64,000 nt of DNA from Phycisphaera sp. Its GTDB lineage: Bacteria; Planctomycetota; Phycisphaerae; Phycisphaerales; UBA1924. Below are positions 1 to 9,168 of the stretch, one piece after another. The stretch is from assembly GCA_020639255.1 (NCBI GenBank), contig JACKGZ010000003.1, forward strand, positions 124,001 through 188,000, written 5' to 3'. The position numbers and the translations under genes are program-made. Within the stretch, counting starts at the first letter, position 1. Each line of letters opens with the position of its first letter. Under the pieces are notes generated by a model, which saw only the letters and a list, made by a program, of their open reading frames with translations, did no database searches and was not told the origin of the DNA.

Positions 1-2
1 GG

Positions 3-2102
3 GAAGACGGCTACAACCCGCTCGGCACCCAGCACTTCCAGGCGCTGCAGACACGCAACAACCCTTCACGCCCGATGCTCGTCACGCTCGCGCACGACGG
101 CGACAACGCCTTCGGCGGCGGGTTCTCCTACTACCTCGAAGCCACGCCCAATCTCGTCTCATCCGCCCAGTCACAGGGCTTCCACGCGACCGTGGTCGAG
201 GAGTATCTCGCCGACCACCCCGTGCCCGCGAGCGATGTCGTTCACGTCGAAGACGGCGCTTGGGTGAACGCCGACGGCGACTTCGGCTCGCCCACGTTCC
301 TCAACTGGAACTACCCACCCGTCAACGCGCAGGGCCAGGTCGACATCGAGAACGGCTGGGCCGAGGACATCCGAAACTGGGCCGTGATCACCGCCGCCCA
401 GAACCACGTCGACACCGCCGAGCAGATCTCATCGGACAACGGCCTGCCCGTGCGCATCGCCGACGTTGTCTCACCGAGCGGGTCGTCTCGCCCCGCCGAG
501 CGGGCATGGCACTTCTTCCTCGGGGCGCTCAACTCGGGCTACATGTACTACGGCACCGCCCTCGACTTCGAGGTCAAGCCCACGATCGCCTGCAACGAGG
601 CTCTCCAGCACACGGCGCAGGTCATCCCGACGGGCGTCGATCACACGCCCCCGACGATCTGGATCCCGCAGCGTTTCCCGTGGAACCCGGGTTCGACGAA
701 CTTCGGCTCGCCGCACGGCTACACGCCGACCGTCATGCCGACCGACTTCCACGTCTGGACGTTCGTTGACGATGTTTCGGGTGTCGCGTCCGTCTCGCTC
801 AAGTACCGCGTCGACGCCGACGGCGTGAACCCGCTGAACGACTACCACAACGAAACCTACGAAGGCCGCCCGACCGCATCCGGCACTCCCGGTGACTGGA
901 CGAGTCTTCCGATGACGGGCCGCGCGTTCCCCGCGGGCAATTTCTTCAACGACCCGTCGATCAACTTCTTCGAGATGCCCGCTGACATCGCCGACCAGTA
1001 CTTCGTGCAGGTCTCGGGCCTCTCCGAGGTGCTCGTCGACTACTACGTCGAAGCGGTCGACACGCTCGGCAACGTCAAACGCTCGCCGATCCAGCACGTC
1101 TGGGTGGGCGATGGCAACGGCTCGAACCCGGGCGGTGACCGCGTCGCACTCGATCCCGAGATGCCCGTCGCGGGTCAGTCCGTCACGGTCACATATGACC
1201 CGGCGGGCGGGCCGCTCGTCGGAGCCGGCTCGGTGCTCATGCACTACGGCTTCAACAGCTGGTCGAGCGTCATCTCGCCCGATCTCGCGATGACCTACAA
1301 CGCGACCGAGCAGACTTGGTCCATCACCGTCCCTGTTGCTGCGAGCGCGACGCAACTCGATATCGTTTTCAACAACGGCTCGGGCACCTGGGACAACAAC
1401 AACGGCCAGGACTGGCACTTTGCCGTCTCGGGAGGCGAGCCGCCCAAGTTCACGCTCGACGGCACGCTCGACGCAGCGGCGACTCTGGTTGCGCAGAACG
1501 CAGGGCTCTCGCTCTACGCGGGTCTCGACGGCGATCAGCTCTACGTCGCGATGACCGCGCCGACCACGCGGGATCACTTCCTGCTCCTGGCGGAAACCCC
1601 GGGCCCGCTCGGTTCGGCGATGTGGGCCAAGGGCGGGCAGGTCGCGGGCTGGGACGCGTTCATCGGCGCGGAGTCGACCAACCCATTTGCCGGCTGGTTC
1701 GATGCCGTCAGCGCCACCGTTGCCCGCGGCGGCGTGGTCGAGGGCCTCATCAATCTGAACGCTGAGTTCAGCGGCAACATCCCCGAAACCATCCACATCG
1801 CGGTGGGGGCGTACCAGACCGACGACGGCGGCGCGCTCCAGGCACAGGCGCCAGCCGGTGACGGCGACACGGCGCTCGAGGCTGCCGAGTACATCGCCAT
1901 CAACCTCTGCGAACTCGATGGCTCGTGCGACGAGTGCCTGGCAGACGTCAACGGCGACGGCCTCGTCACCCCCGCCGATTTCAGCGCGTGGGTGGCGGCG
2001 TTCAACGCGCAGGCCGCGGGGTGCGATCAGAACAATGACGGCATCTGCTCGCCGGCCGACTTCAGCGCCTGGGTTGCCAACTTCAACGCGGGCTGCCCGT
2101 AA
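3..2102 (+). CDS. GH57-like exported glycosidase with starch-binding module and GC-type dockerin (5' truncated)
   Basis: The reading frame is open from base 3, so the gene begins before the window; the ATG at 75 is internal. The first visible part carries AHDGDNAFGGG and a following GAWVNADGDFGSP segment, which resemble the C-terminal half of glycoside hydrolase family 57-type catalytic domains (alpha-glucan hydrolases or transferases). A beta-sandwich around window bases 1140-1430 has YGFNSW and WDNNNGQDWHF, the pattern of CBM25/53-type starch-binding modules. The last 55 codons (about 1936-2099) are two calcium-loop repeats, DVNGDG..PADFSAWV and DQNNDG..PADFSAWV, ending NAGCP. The N-terminal catalytic region and signal peptide are not visible, so activity cannot be confirmed. 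The next gene also has a carbohydrate-binding-like N-terminus, which hints at an extracellular glucan-use pair. Confidence 0.7.
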   Translation, partial: EDGYNPLGTQHFQALQTRNNPSRPMLVTLAHDGDNAFGGGFSYYLEATPNLVSSAQSQGFHATVVEEYLADHPVPASDVVHVEDGAWVNADGDFGSPTFLNWNYPPVNAQGQVDIENGWAEDIRNWAVITAAQNHVDTAEQISSDNGLPVRIADVVSPSGSSRPAERAWHFFLGALNSGYMYYGTALDFEVKPTIACNEALQHTAQVIPTGVDHTPPTIWIPQRFPWNPGSTNFGSPHGYTPTVMPTDFHVWTFVDDVSGVASVSLKYRVDADGVNPLNDYHNETYEGRPTASGTPGDWTSLPMTGRAFPAGNFFNDPSINFFEMPADIADQYFVQVSGLSEVLVDYYVEAVDTLGNVKRSPIQHVWVGDGNGSNPGGDRVALDPEMPVAGQSVTVTYDPAGGPLVGAGSVLMHYGFNSWSSVISPDLAMTYNATEQTWSITVPVAASATQLDIVFNNGSGTWDNNNGQDWHFAVSGGEPPKFTLDGTLDAAATLVAQNAGLSLYAGLDGDQLYVAMTAPTTRDHFLLLAETPGPLGSAMWAKGGQVAGWDAFIGAESTNPFAGWFDAVSATVARGGVVEGLINLNAEFSGNIPETIHIAVGAYQTDDGGALQAQAPAGDGDTALEAAEYIAINLCELDGSCDECLADVNGDGLVTPADFSAWVAAFNAQAAGCDQNNDGICSPADFSAWVANFNAGCP

Positions 2103-2154
2103 GACGTACTATCCGAAAGTGACAAGACTCGCCCGCTCGCACCCGGAGATCGAC

Positions 2155-3438
2155 ATGCTCACCGCTCGTCCGAACGCCGTGATTCTGCTCGTCGCCGCTT
2201 TGTTCTCGGTCGTGTCGGGTGTCGCCCGCGCACAGGATGAGGTCCAGCCCGAGACGCTGCCTCAAGGTTTCATCGTCGTCGTCGACGACCCGGCGCGCGT
2301 CGCCTCCGAGAGCCAGCCCATCTACATCGGTACGAACCACGGCAACTGGCACCCGGGCAACCCCGAATTCAAGATGTCTCCACGCTCCGACGGCAAGTGG
2401 CAGATCATCCTCGACCAGCCGACGCAGCCGGGCCGGATGCAGTTCAAGTTCACACGCGGATCGTGGGAAACCGTTGAGGTCGACAACAAGGGCGAGCAGA
2501 TCGAGAACCGCGTGCTGCCGAAAGTGGATCCTTCGAAGTACGACGACGGCTCGCGACCGATCTTTGAATTCAGCGTCGTGAAATGGGACGACCAGAAACC
2601 CGGGGCCGTCCAGCAGCGGGGCGTCGAGGACACGACCAGTGCCCTCGAAGTGACGGGCACCGCGAAACGCCTCCAACTCGTCGGCGGCGCGGGCCGAGCC
2701 CGCGGCATGGTCCGCGACGCCATCGTCTGGCTCCCACCCGGATACGAAAGCTCCGGCATCGACTATCCCGTGCTCTATCTGATGGACGGTCAGAACGTCT
2801 TCATCCAGCAGCCCGGCACGCCGGGCGAGTGGCACGCCGACGAGACCGCGACCAAGCTCATCAAAGCGGGCGAGATCGAGCCCATGATCATCGTCGGTAT
2901 CCCGCACTCCGGGTTCAGCCGAGCCGATGAGTATCTCCCGGCAGAACTTATCGACGGCGTCCAGCCCTCGGCCGATGAGTTCATCGGCTGGCTCGAGCAC
3001 ACAGTGATGCCCAGGGTCGAGCGAGCGTTCCGCGCCAAGACCGGCCCCGAGAGCACATCGATCGGCGGGGCGAGTTTCGGCGGCATCATCTCGCTCTATG
3101 CCGCCAGCAAACGCCCCGATCTCTTCGGGGCCGCCATCGTTGAGAGCCCGTCCGTGCTCAGCCGCAACGGCTACATGATGAGTCTCTTCGCCGGTGACTC
3201 ATTCAACTGGCCCAAGGTGGTCTATCTCGGCGTCGGCAGCCAGGAAGCAGGCACGGCCGATGACGCGCGGCAACTCAACGAACGCTACGTCAAAGCTATC
3301 GAATTGCTCGCTGAGAAGGCATCACAGGCTGGCAGTCGCGTGGCGATCCTGATCGGCGAAGGTCATGTCCACAACGAGCCCGCTTGGGCGGAGCGGTTCT
3401 CTGAAGCGATCAAACATCTTTACGGCCGATCCAATTGA
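2155..3438 (+). CDS. exported alpha/beta-hydrolase, putative esterase (esterase D/enterochelin esterase type)
   Basis: 427 residues. The start at 2155 was chosen because CGGAG lies about 8 bases upstream and the product then opens with a signal peptide (hydrophobic to residue ~22, cleavage near ARAQ). Residues ~35-150 look like a small beta-sandwich of the starch-binding/CBM20-48 kind. Residues ~165-427 are a PF00756-like esterase: LPPGYESS, a VLYLMDGQN strand, the nucleophile elbow GGASFGG, and a late GHVHNEPAW that probably supplies the catalytic His. The gene follows the GH57-like gene after 52 bases on the same strand and may be co-transcribed. The substrate is unknown; an acyl or feruloyl ester on a polysaccharide is one guess. 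It converges on the histidine kinase gene. Confidence 0.8.
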   Translation: MLTARPNAVILLVAALFSVVSGVARAQDEVQPETLPQGFIVVVDDPARVASESQPIYIGTNHGNWHPGNPEFKMSPRSDGKWQIILDQPTQPGRMQFKFTRGSWETVEVDNKGEQIENRVLPKVDPSKYDDGSRPIFEFSVVKWDDQKPGAVQQRGVEDTTSALEVTGTAKRLQLVGGAGRARGMVRDAIVWLPPGYESSGIDYPVLYLMDGQNVFIQQPGTPGEWHADETATKLIKAGEIEPMIIVGIPHSGFSRADEYLPAELIDGVQPSADEFIGWLEHTVMPRVERAFRAKTGPESTSIGGASFGGIISLYAASKRPDLFGAAIVESPSVLSRNGYMMSLFAGDSFNWPKVVYLGVGSQEAGTADDARQLNERYVKAIELLAEKASQAGSRVAILIGEGHVHNEPAWAERFSEAIKHLYGRSN

Positions 3439-3456
3439 TAGATAGGCGTGAACGAC

Positions 3457-4911
3457 CTAATCGCCTGGGCGGACGATGACCTCAAACCAGTCGCCGGAAG
3501 CCAGCTGTGAGTGCAGGCTCAAACCGGCGTAGTCGCATTGTGCCTGGACGACTGCGAGTCCAAGGCCCGCATGTCCCGTTCGGGTGCGGGAACCATCACG
3601 CCGCCAGAATGGTTCAAATACACGCGAATGCTCATCCTCGGTGAGCGAAACGGGTCGATTCCTGACACGGAGCACTGCACCCGATTCGGTCATAGTGAGG
3701 CTTATCTCAATATGTCCATTGTCAGGTGTGTACTCAATAGCATTGTCAACAATATTTGAAATAATCATCCCGCAGGAACCCGGCGGCGCGACCCAAGTGC
3801 TGGATGAGTCGATCCGAAGCGAAAGTTCGATATTCTTAGTGTCGACTATGTACCGAGTGTGACGCAGTGCCTCGGTCAGTATCGGGCTGAGAGTAATCGG
3901 AGTTATTTTATCCTGAGCTGCCTTGGCGTTTCGGGTCGAGGCGAGTAGGGAGTCGATCAGGTTCGACATCTCTTCGCCGATCTTGACAGACTCCCTGAGA
4001 GACGACTCATAACGACCGGTATCACGTGACATCAGCGCCACTTCGCCCGAAGATCTGAGTTCGGCAAGCGGCGTGCGGAGCTCGTGGGCCGCCGAGTCTG
4101 TGAAGCGTCGCTCACGCATCAGAGCCGCTTCCGTGCGATCGAACAGGTCAGTGAGCGCGGCCGTAATCGGTGCGAGTTCTTCGGTGTCGCAGGACATCTC
4201 GGGTCGTTCTTCAACCGATCGAGTTGCTTCGAGTTCTTTGGCGAGTCGCGTGAGCGGTCCGAGCCCGTGAGCAATCCCCAGACGAACAATCAGCCACACT
4301 CCTGCGGCGCAGAAACCGACGCCCAGCAGGATCGCCAAGCCAACGACGTTCATCGCAGAATCAATTGTATCTCGGGGCTCAAGAACCCGGATCAGTACTC
4401 TGTGTTCGGAAGGAACGAGGGGGAGCTCGTCATCCGGGGTAGAGGATTCTAGTTCGGGCTGGTTCTCATCTTCGGATACTACTTGCTCTGCGCCAGGTGT
4501 GAAGACAAGCCATGCTTCATGCAACAAGCCATGTTGGGGAACTGATATTGCATAGGTGCCATGGCTCGATCGTTCGTCAAACCGATTTGCAGATTTGCCA
4601 CCCGGCCAGTTCGGAGATTCTGCAATAGTCTCGCCCTGATCCGATTCGATCCGAAGCCAAACGCCGAGATCGTGCACTTCCAGAGGTTCTTTGTAATCGA
4701 AAATGAGTCCACCGGGGTCGTTGTCTTCCATGTCTGACGCTTCGTCGATCACGAGTGAGGCAAAGCCGGCGGCTTTGGCGAGCAAGGCGGTGTCTGCCTG
4801 TTTATGTAGACTGCGCTCCGTGAGCCAGTAAGTCGCAGCACCCGAGACGGCCACGATGACGATGACTCCTATTGTCACACGCAATTGCAGGTTCCGTCGG
4901 ATTGAACTCAC
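3457..4911 (-). CDS. two-component sensor histidine kinase
   Basis: 484 residues. Transmembrane helices at ~10-30 and ~188-210 flank a ~155-residue extracytoplasmic sensor region rich in Glu and Asp. A HAMP-like linker follows, then a HisKA domain with the phosphoacceptor His276 in SAAHELRTPLAE, and a HATPase_c domain with an N box (IVDNAIEYTP) and G box (HAGLGLAVV). This is the OmpR-partner type. Its start codon overlaps the stop of the upstream response regulator by 4 bases (ATGA), which indicates one operon and a cognate pair. Base composition is visibly less GC-rich than the neighbours, so the pair could have been acquired. The signal it senses cannot be read from the sequence. Confidence 0.93.
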   Translation of the reverse strand: MSSIRRNLQLRVTIGVIVIVAVSGAATYWLTERSLHKQADTALLAKAAGFASLVIDEASDMEDNDPGGLIFDYKEPLEVHDLGVWLRIESDQGETIAESPNWPGGKSANRFDERSSHGTYAISVPQHGLLHEAWLVFTPGAEQVVSEDENQPELESSTPDDELPLVPSEHRVLIRVLEPRDTIDSAMNVVGLAILLGVGFCAAGVWLIVRLGIAHGLGPLTRLAKELEATRSVEERPEMSCDTEELAPITAALTDLFDRTEAALMRERRFTDSAAHELRTPLAELRSSGEVALMSRDTGRYESSLRESVKIGEEMSNLIDSLLASTRNAKAAQDKITPITLSPILTEALRHTRYIVDTKNIELSLRIDSSSTWVAPPGSCGMIISNIVDNAIEYTPDNGHIEISLTMTESGAVLRVRNRPVSLTEDEHSRVFEPFWRRDGSRTRTGHAGLGLAVVQAQCDYAGLSLHSQLASGDWFEVIVRPGD

Positions 4912-5603
4912 AACTCATCCTCACGTGAATCTGTCGTTGCATTGATCATGTACCCGATGCCACGGCGTGTCAGAATCAGATCGCGTAGCCCGAAGCGATC
5001 GAGGTGCCTTCTCAGCGACGCTACCGCGCTGTCTATTGAGTTGCTCCATACTTGTCGCTGCGCATCGTATATATGTTCTTCGATCTCGTGCCTCGCCATG
5101 ACCCTGCCAGAATTCATCGCGAGAAGTTCGAGTATCGAGTACTCGCGCGGTGGCAATTCAATAGCTTGTCCCTGGAACAGTGCCCGCTTTGCGCCCAGAT
5201 CAAGACACAGCCCGCCGATGGAAAGGTGATTCTGAGTATGCCCGCTTGACCGGCGGCAGAGGGCTTCGATACGCGCGAGGAGTTCTTCGAATGCGAATGG
5301 TTTCACCAGATAGTCATCGGCTCCGGATCGCAGGCCCTCAACACGATGGTCAACGTGGTCGCGAGCAGTCAGCATCAGTACGGGCGTCTGAATCCCGTGC
5401 TCCCTGAGTTGCCTGAGCATCTCAAGGCCGTCCATGTTTGGCATCATGACATCGAGCACGATCGCGTCGTAATCAATAGCCCGAGCGGAGGCGAGCCCTT
5501 CGACACCGTCCGGCTGGGCATCGACCGCATAACCGGATGCCGCGAGCCCTTCACGCAGGGAGTCTCGGAGTCTGTTCGAGTCTTCGACAACCAGTACGCG
5601 CAT
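4908..5603 (-). CDS. OmpR/PhoB-family response regulator
   Basis: 231 residues. The N-terminal receiver domain has the acidic pair ED at 7-8, the phosphorylation site Asp51 (VLDVMMPNMDG), the conserved Thr in MLTARD, and Lys101 in LVKPF. The C-terminal winged-helix DNA-binding domain (from ~residue 128) contains LPPREYSILELLAMN and ends in a TRRGIGYMI wing, which is typical of OmpR/PhoB. It is the first gene of a two-gene operon with the histidine kinase. An AAGG ribosome site lies about 10 bases before the ATG. Two direct copies of GAAATCATGA sit 70-115 bases upstream and could be its own binding site. Confidence 0.94.
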   Translation of the reverse strand: MRVLVVEDSNRLRDSLREGLAASGYAVDAQPDGVEGLASARAIDYDAIVLDVMMPNMDGLEMLRQLREHGIQTPVLMLTARDHVDHRVEGLRSGADDYLVKPFAFEELLARIEALCRRSSGHTQNHLSIGGLCLDLGAKRALFQGQAIELPPREYSILELLAMNSGRVMARHEIEEHIYDAQRQVWSNSIDSAVASLRRHLDRFGLRDLILTRRGIGYMINATTDSREDEL

Positions 5604-6342
5604 CCATGATGGTCCTTAACTGAGCGATAAGACGCCCACTCTATCGGGTGTCTCACTCTGCGTAGATGATGAAATCATGACGGACACGTTCTGGCCACGT
5701 CACCGGGAAATCATGATTGCCTGAAAGCAAGCTGTATTTTCGTTATGTCGACCCGTGAGATGTCATGCGGGCGAATCCGGAGCGAAAGGACACAGCGACA
5801 TTGAAATAGGTATTTGCGATGATGTGCTCGTCTCGCCGAGGGCGATCCTCATCGCTAACTGCCGCGGGTATAGCGGGCTTTCTTGCTGCGGGCAGGCGTC
5901 GCCTCGGCGAACGTCTGACTCGTTGCGACGTGCTGGGTGCGATTGCGTAAGCGTCGCGCCCGGTTTGTCTACAGGCCGAGTTGCAAAGTCAACCGGCGTG
6001 AATCTCGCGCAACTCTGCGTCGCGCATGGGTTTCGTCCTCACTCGTGAGCTCTTCATTCCCCGGCACGCTGACGCCATGCCAGGCCTCGATATCCCCGGC
6101 ATCTCTGGGGAGGACAGTGTGGCGTGGTCAGGCGGCCTTATCTCTGGGATTGTGTCGGCTGCCGAGCTGATACCGTACATGATCCCCGAAAACAGCCCTT
6201 TAACGCATTGAAAGAACCATTCCGGCTCGGTTTCTCGGTGCAAGGGATCGGCGGGTCAAGTATCATGGCCCGACCGGCGGGCGTTCGCGGTCAGGCTGGT
6301 TTCCCGGGGTCGGCTTCGAAAGCGAGAAAGAGGGGAGTTCGT
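5604..6342. other. intergenic region (739 bp) between divergent regulator and LVIVD-protein genes
   Basis: I see no convincing gene here. The short open frames (for example 5755-6048 plus and 5989-6243 minus) lack recognisable domains and good ribosome sites and have atypical composition. The left part, next to the response-regulator start, is AT-richer and holds two GAAATCATGA direct repeats. The right end holds the ribosome site GAGGGGAG for the gene starting at 6343. The region should contain the divergent promoters, but I could not assign -35/-10 pairs with confidence. Confidence 0.5.
5671..5716. promoter_or_regulatory. paired direct repeats GAAATCATGA (candidate regulator site)
   Basis: GAAATCATGA occurs at 5671-5680 and again at 5707-5716. 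The second copy extends into the 10-base palindrome AATCATGATT. The two copies are 36 bases apart start to start, a little over three helical turns, and lie upstream of the response-regulator start at 5603. OmpR-family regulators commonly bind direct repeats and control their own operon, so autoregulation is a reasonable guess. No binding evidence exists. Confidence 0.35.
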
Positions 6343-8601
6343 ATGCGGTCACAGGTCATCGCTCTCATTTGTGCGGCAGGCTTCACAGTCGGGCTTGCAC
6401 CCGCCGAAACACTCAAGAAGACAACCCACCCCGGCGGCGAGGAAGAACGACTCCTCGGCAAGGGCGACGCCTCGGACGTTCGCTTCGGCAACTTCCCGTC
6501 ACAGGACATCACCTTTCTTTCGCAGGTGCCCATCTCGGCTTTCGGGCTCGGTGCCGCCGACGCCAACGACTGCTGGGGGTACGTCACTCCGATGGGCAAG
6601 GAGATCGCGATCATCGGTCTCCAGACCGGCACGGGCTTCGTCGATATCACCGACCCGTCCAACCCGCAGATCATCGCCGCGTATTCGGGGCCTTCGAGTT
6701 TGTGGCGTGACATTAAGGTGATCGGCACGATCGCCTACGTCGTGACCGAAGGCGGCAATCACATCCAGAAGTTTAATCTGGCCAATGCAGACAGCGGCTC
6801 TATCGCGAACCTCGGCTACTCAAGCTACTCGGGCGTTGGCTCGACGCACAATATCATCGCCAACCCAGATTCTGGATACATCTACAGGGCCGGCGGCGCG
6901 AACAACATGGGCCTTCGAGCCTACGGCGTCGGCGTCAACGGCGCGCCCGGCTCACCCACCAGCCCCTCAGAGCAAGCGGTTCAGTCCGACCTCTACGTTC
7001 ACGATGCGCAGATCGTCAATTACACATCGGGTCCATACGCGGGACGGGAGATCGCCTTCCTCTGCTCTGGCTTCGGCAACGGAAGCTCAGACACGCGACT
7101 TCGGATCTGGGATGTCACCGACAAAGCAAACATGTTCGAACTTTCTTCGATCTATCACCCGATCAGGAGGTATATCCACCAGGGATGGCTGAGCGAAGAC
7201 CGCAAATACTTTTACGTGAATGACGAACTCGACGAAGGCCGTACCCTCGTCACGACGCTGCACATCTACAACGTCGAGGACCTTGAGAATCCGTATTACG
7301 TCCAAGGCTGGACCAACGGCAACACCTCCCGTGACCACAACCTCTACGTCAAGGGCCATTACATCTACGCCTCGAATTACCGATCCGGTCTGCGTGTCTA
7401 CGACATCGCCGATCCCGAGAACCCGGTTGAGGTCGCTTGGATGGATACATTCCCGGCGGACGACGGACTCGGATACGACGGCTCGTGGTCAAACTTCCCC
7501 TTCTTTCCTTCCGGCAACGTCATCATCTCCGATATTCAGCAGGGTCTGATCGTTGTTCGCCCCGAACTTGATACGCTCAGTTTCACGGTCGAACAATCAC
7601 TTGGCGACACGCTCAACCCTGCGGGTGGCGACGAGCTGGTCGTCTCCATTACCGAACGAAACGTCACGCTGAATGCATCAACAACGACGCTCAATCTGCG
7701 GGATAGCCAGGGAGCCGTCACGCAGATCGCCGGGATCCCGACAGGCCAGCCGAATACGTTCAGCTTCACAACGCCCCACATCGCATGCCTCGAATCCATC
7801 GATTGGTGGGTCTCGGCCGAGTCTGATGTCGGCCAGACTTACACCTGGCCACAGCTTGCGCCGGCGGATGCAAAGTCCGCTGTCGTTGCGACCAGTCTGA
7901 TCACGGCATTCGAGGACAACGCCGAGACCGATCCGGGCTATACCGTTTCCGGCACCGCAACCGACGGCCAGTGGACTCGCGGCGTCCCAGTCAACGGCGG
8001 CCGCGGCGACCCCGCAACCGACGCCGACGGCTCGGGCCGTGCATGGGTCACCGACAACGTCGCGGGCAACTCCGATGTCGACAACGGTGAAACCATCCTG
8101 ACCAGCCCACCGATCGACGCCTCGGCCGGCGGCAACCTCACGTACTCATACTGGCTGAACGACATCTCCACCGGTTTGCTCGGCGCAGGCGACAACCTCC
8201 GCGTCGAGTTCGCGACCAATGCTGCTGGCAACAACTGGGCTGTGCTGCGCACCTACGAGGACGCGTTCAACCAATGGCGCGAGGAGGCGGTCGTCATCGG
8301 TGGCTCGGGTGAGATCCCCGCGACAAGCACGCTGCGACTTCGGTTCATCGCTGCCGATGTCGGTTCGGGCAACATCGTCGAGGCCGGCATCGATGCCATC
8401 CGCATCGAGAAGTTCGAGTGCGTCGAGCCCCCCGCGTGCGTGGCCGATACAAACGGCGACGGCGTGCTCAGCCCCGCCGACTTCAGCGCCTGGGTCGCCG
8501 CATTCAACTCGCTCGCTCCCGAATGCGACCAGAACGCCGACGGCTCGTGCACGCCCGCCGACTTCAGCGCCTGGGTAGCCAACTACAACGCGGGATGCTG
8601 A
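6343..8601 (+). CDS. choice-of-anchor B-type LVIVD-repeat exported protein with GC-type dockerin
   Basis: 752 residues from the ATG at 6343, chosen over the longer frame because GAGGGGAG sits 6 bases upstream and the product then starts with a signal peptide (MRSQVIALICAAGF..., cleavage near APAE). Residues ~40-400 hold repeats of the LVIVD/beta-propeller kind: FVDITDPSNPQI, WDVTDKANMFEL, YNVEDLENPYYV, YDIADPENPVEV. A beta-sandwich region follows (~410-690), with a jelly-roll-like EDNAETDPGYTVSG segment. The C-terminus is a GC-type dockerin (DTNGDG..PADFSAWVAAFN; DQNADG..PADFSAWV..NAGC). Likely cell-surface or extracellular; function unknown. It converges on the phosphatase gene with a 7-base gap. 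Confidence 0.85.
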   Translation: MRSQVIALICAAGFTVGLAPAETLKKTTHPGGEEERLLGKGDASDVRFGNFPSQDITFLSQVPISAFGLGAADANDCWGYVTPMGKEIAIIGLQTGTGFVDITDPSNPQIIAAYSGPSSLWRDIKVIGTIAYVVTEGGNHIQKFNLANADSGSIANLGYSSYSGVGSTHNIIANPDSGYIYRAGGANNMGLRAYGVGVNGAPGSPTSPSEQAVQSDLYVHDAQIVNYTSGPYAGREIAFLCSGFGNGSSDTRLRIWDVTDKANMFELSSIYHPIRRYIHQGWLSEDRKYFYVNDELDEGRTLVTTLHIYNVEDLENPYYVQGWTNGNTSRDHNLYVKGHYIYASNYRSGLRVYDIADPENPVEVAWMDTFPADDGLGYDGSWSNFPFFPSGNVIISDIQQGLIVVRPELDTLSFTVEQSLGDTLNPAGGDELVVSITERNVTLNASTTTLNLRDSQGAVTQIAGIPTGQPNTFSFTTPHIACLESIDWWVSAESDVGQTYTWPQLAPADAKSAVVATSLITAFEDNAETDPGYTVSGTATDGQWTRGVPVNGGRGDPATDADGSGRAWVTDNVAGNSDVDNGETILTSPPIDASAGGNLTYSYWLNDISTGLLGAGDNLRVEFATNAAGNNWAVLRTYEDAFNQWREEAVVIGGSGEIPATSTLRLRFIAADVGSGNIVEAGIDAIRIEKFECVEPPACVADTNGDGVLSPADFSAWVAAFNSLAPECDQNADGSCTPADFSAWVANYNAGC

Positions 8602-8608
8602 GAAACGC

Positions 8609-9145
8609 TTAGTATCGCAGTTCGATCATTCGTACCAACGATTCACCGTTCAGTACGAGCACGATGAGACGGTCGAACTCCTTCTCCGGGAGTTCTTCCA
8701 TCTCGCGCCCGCCGAGTGCCTCCACGATTCCGGGCACGGTGTTCGAGTGCGCCACGACAAGGCACGACTGCCCGCCCGCAATGGCCAGAACTTTGGACTT
8801 GAGATCCTCGTACCCCGTCGGCAAGTAATTCAGAGGCTCGATACCGTTCACATCGGCTATCGGTGTGCCGGTCTGGACCGATCGCGTTGTGCGAGTCACG
8901 AACACCGCACTCAGCGGTTCGTCCTTCAGCACCTCGGCGAGCCGAGCGGCGCGCGACTCGCCGGTTGCGGTCAGCTTTGGATCCTGCTCGCCGGGTTCGG
9001 GAGCAGTGTCGGCGTGTCTGACGATGAATACCGTCCGAATCCCGCGTGCAGGCTGCGCGTCGCCCGCCGACCCGAGACCTGATCCGAGTCCCAGCACGCC
9101 GGCAGAAACAGCCACAAACGCGAACAGCAAATTTCGGCGCATCAT
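8609..9145 (-). CDS. exported histidine phosphatase superfamily protein (SixA/PGAM-like)
   Basis: 178 residues. An N-terminal hydrophobic stretch (~4-28) looks like a signal peptide or membrane anchor. The phosphatase core begins with FIVRHADTAP, whose His is the catalytic residue of the branch-1/2 histidine phosphatases. It continues with LTATGESRAARLAEVL and the second catalytic His in VVAHSNTVPGIVEALGG. The domain is short, as in SixA. The ribosome site GAAAGGGAC precedes the ATG. The substrate cannot be told; the export signal argues for an envelope role rather than glycolysis. Confidence 0.85.
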   Translation of the reverse strand: MMRRNLLFAFVAVSAGVLGLGSGLGSAGDAQPARGIRTVFIVRHADTAPEPGEQDPKLTATGESRAARLAEVLKDEPLSAVFVTRTTRSVQTGTPIADVNGIEPLNYLPTGYEDLKSKVLAIAGGQSCLVVAHSNTVPGIVEALGGREMEELPEKEFDRLIVLVLNGESLVRMIELRY

Positions 9146-9168
9146 TCGAGTGTCCCTTTCTCCACGAT

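Noticed and set aside
471..1796. 441-residue minus-strand open frame opposite the GH57-like gene
   Set aside because: Arg/Val/Asp-rich translation with no domain, typical of antisense frames in high-GC DNA; the plus-strand gene has clear domains.
5755..6243. Short frames in the 5604-6342 spacer as possible genes
   Set aside because: No start signals, no domain, and unusual composition on both strands.
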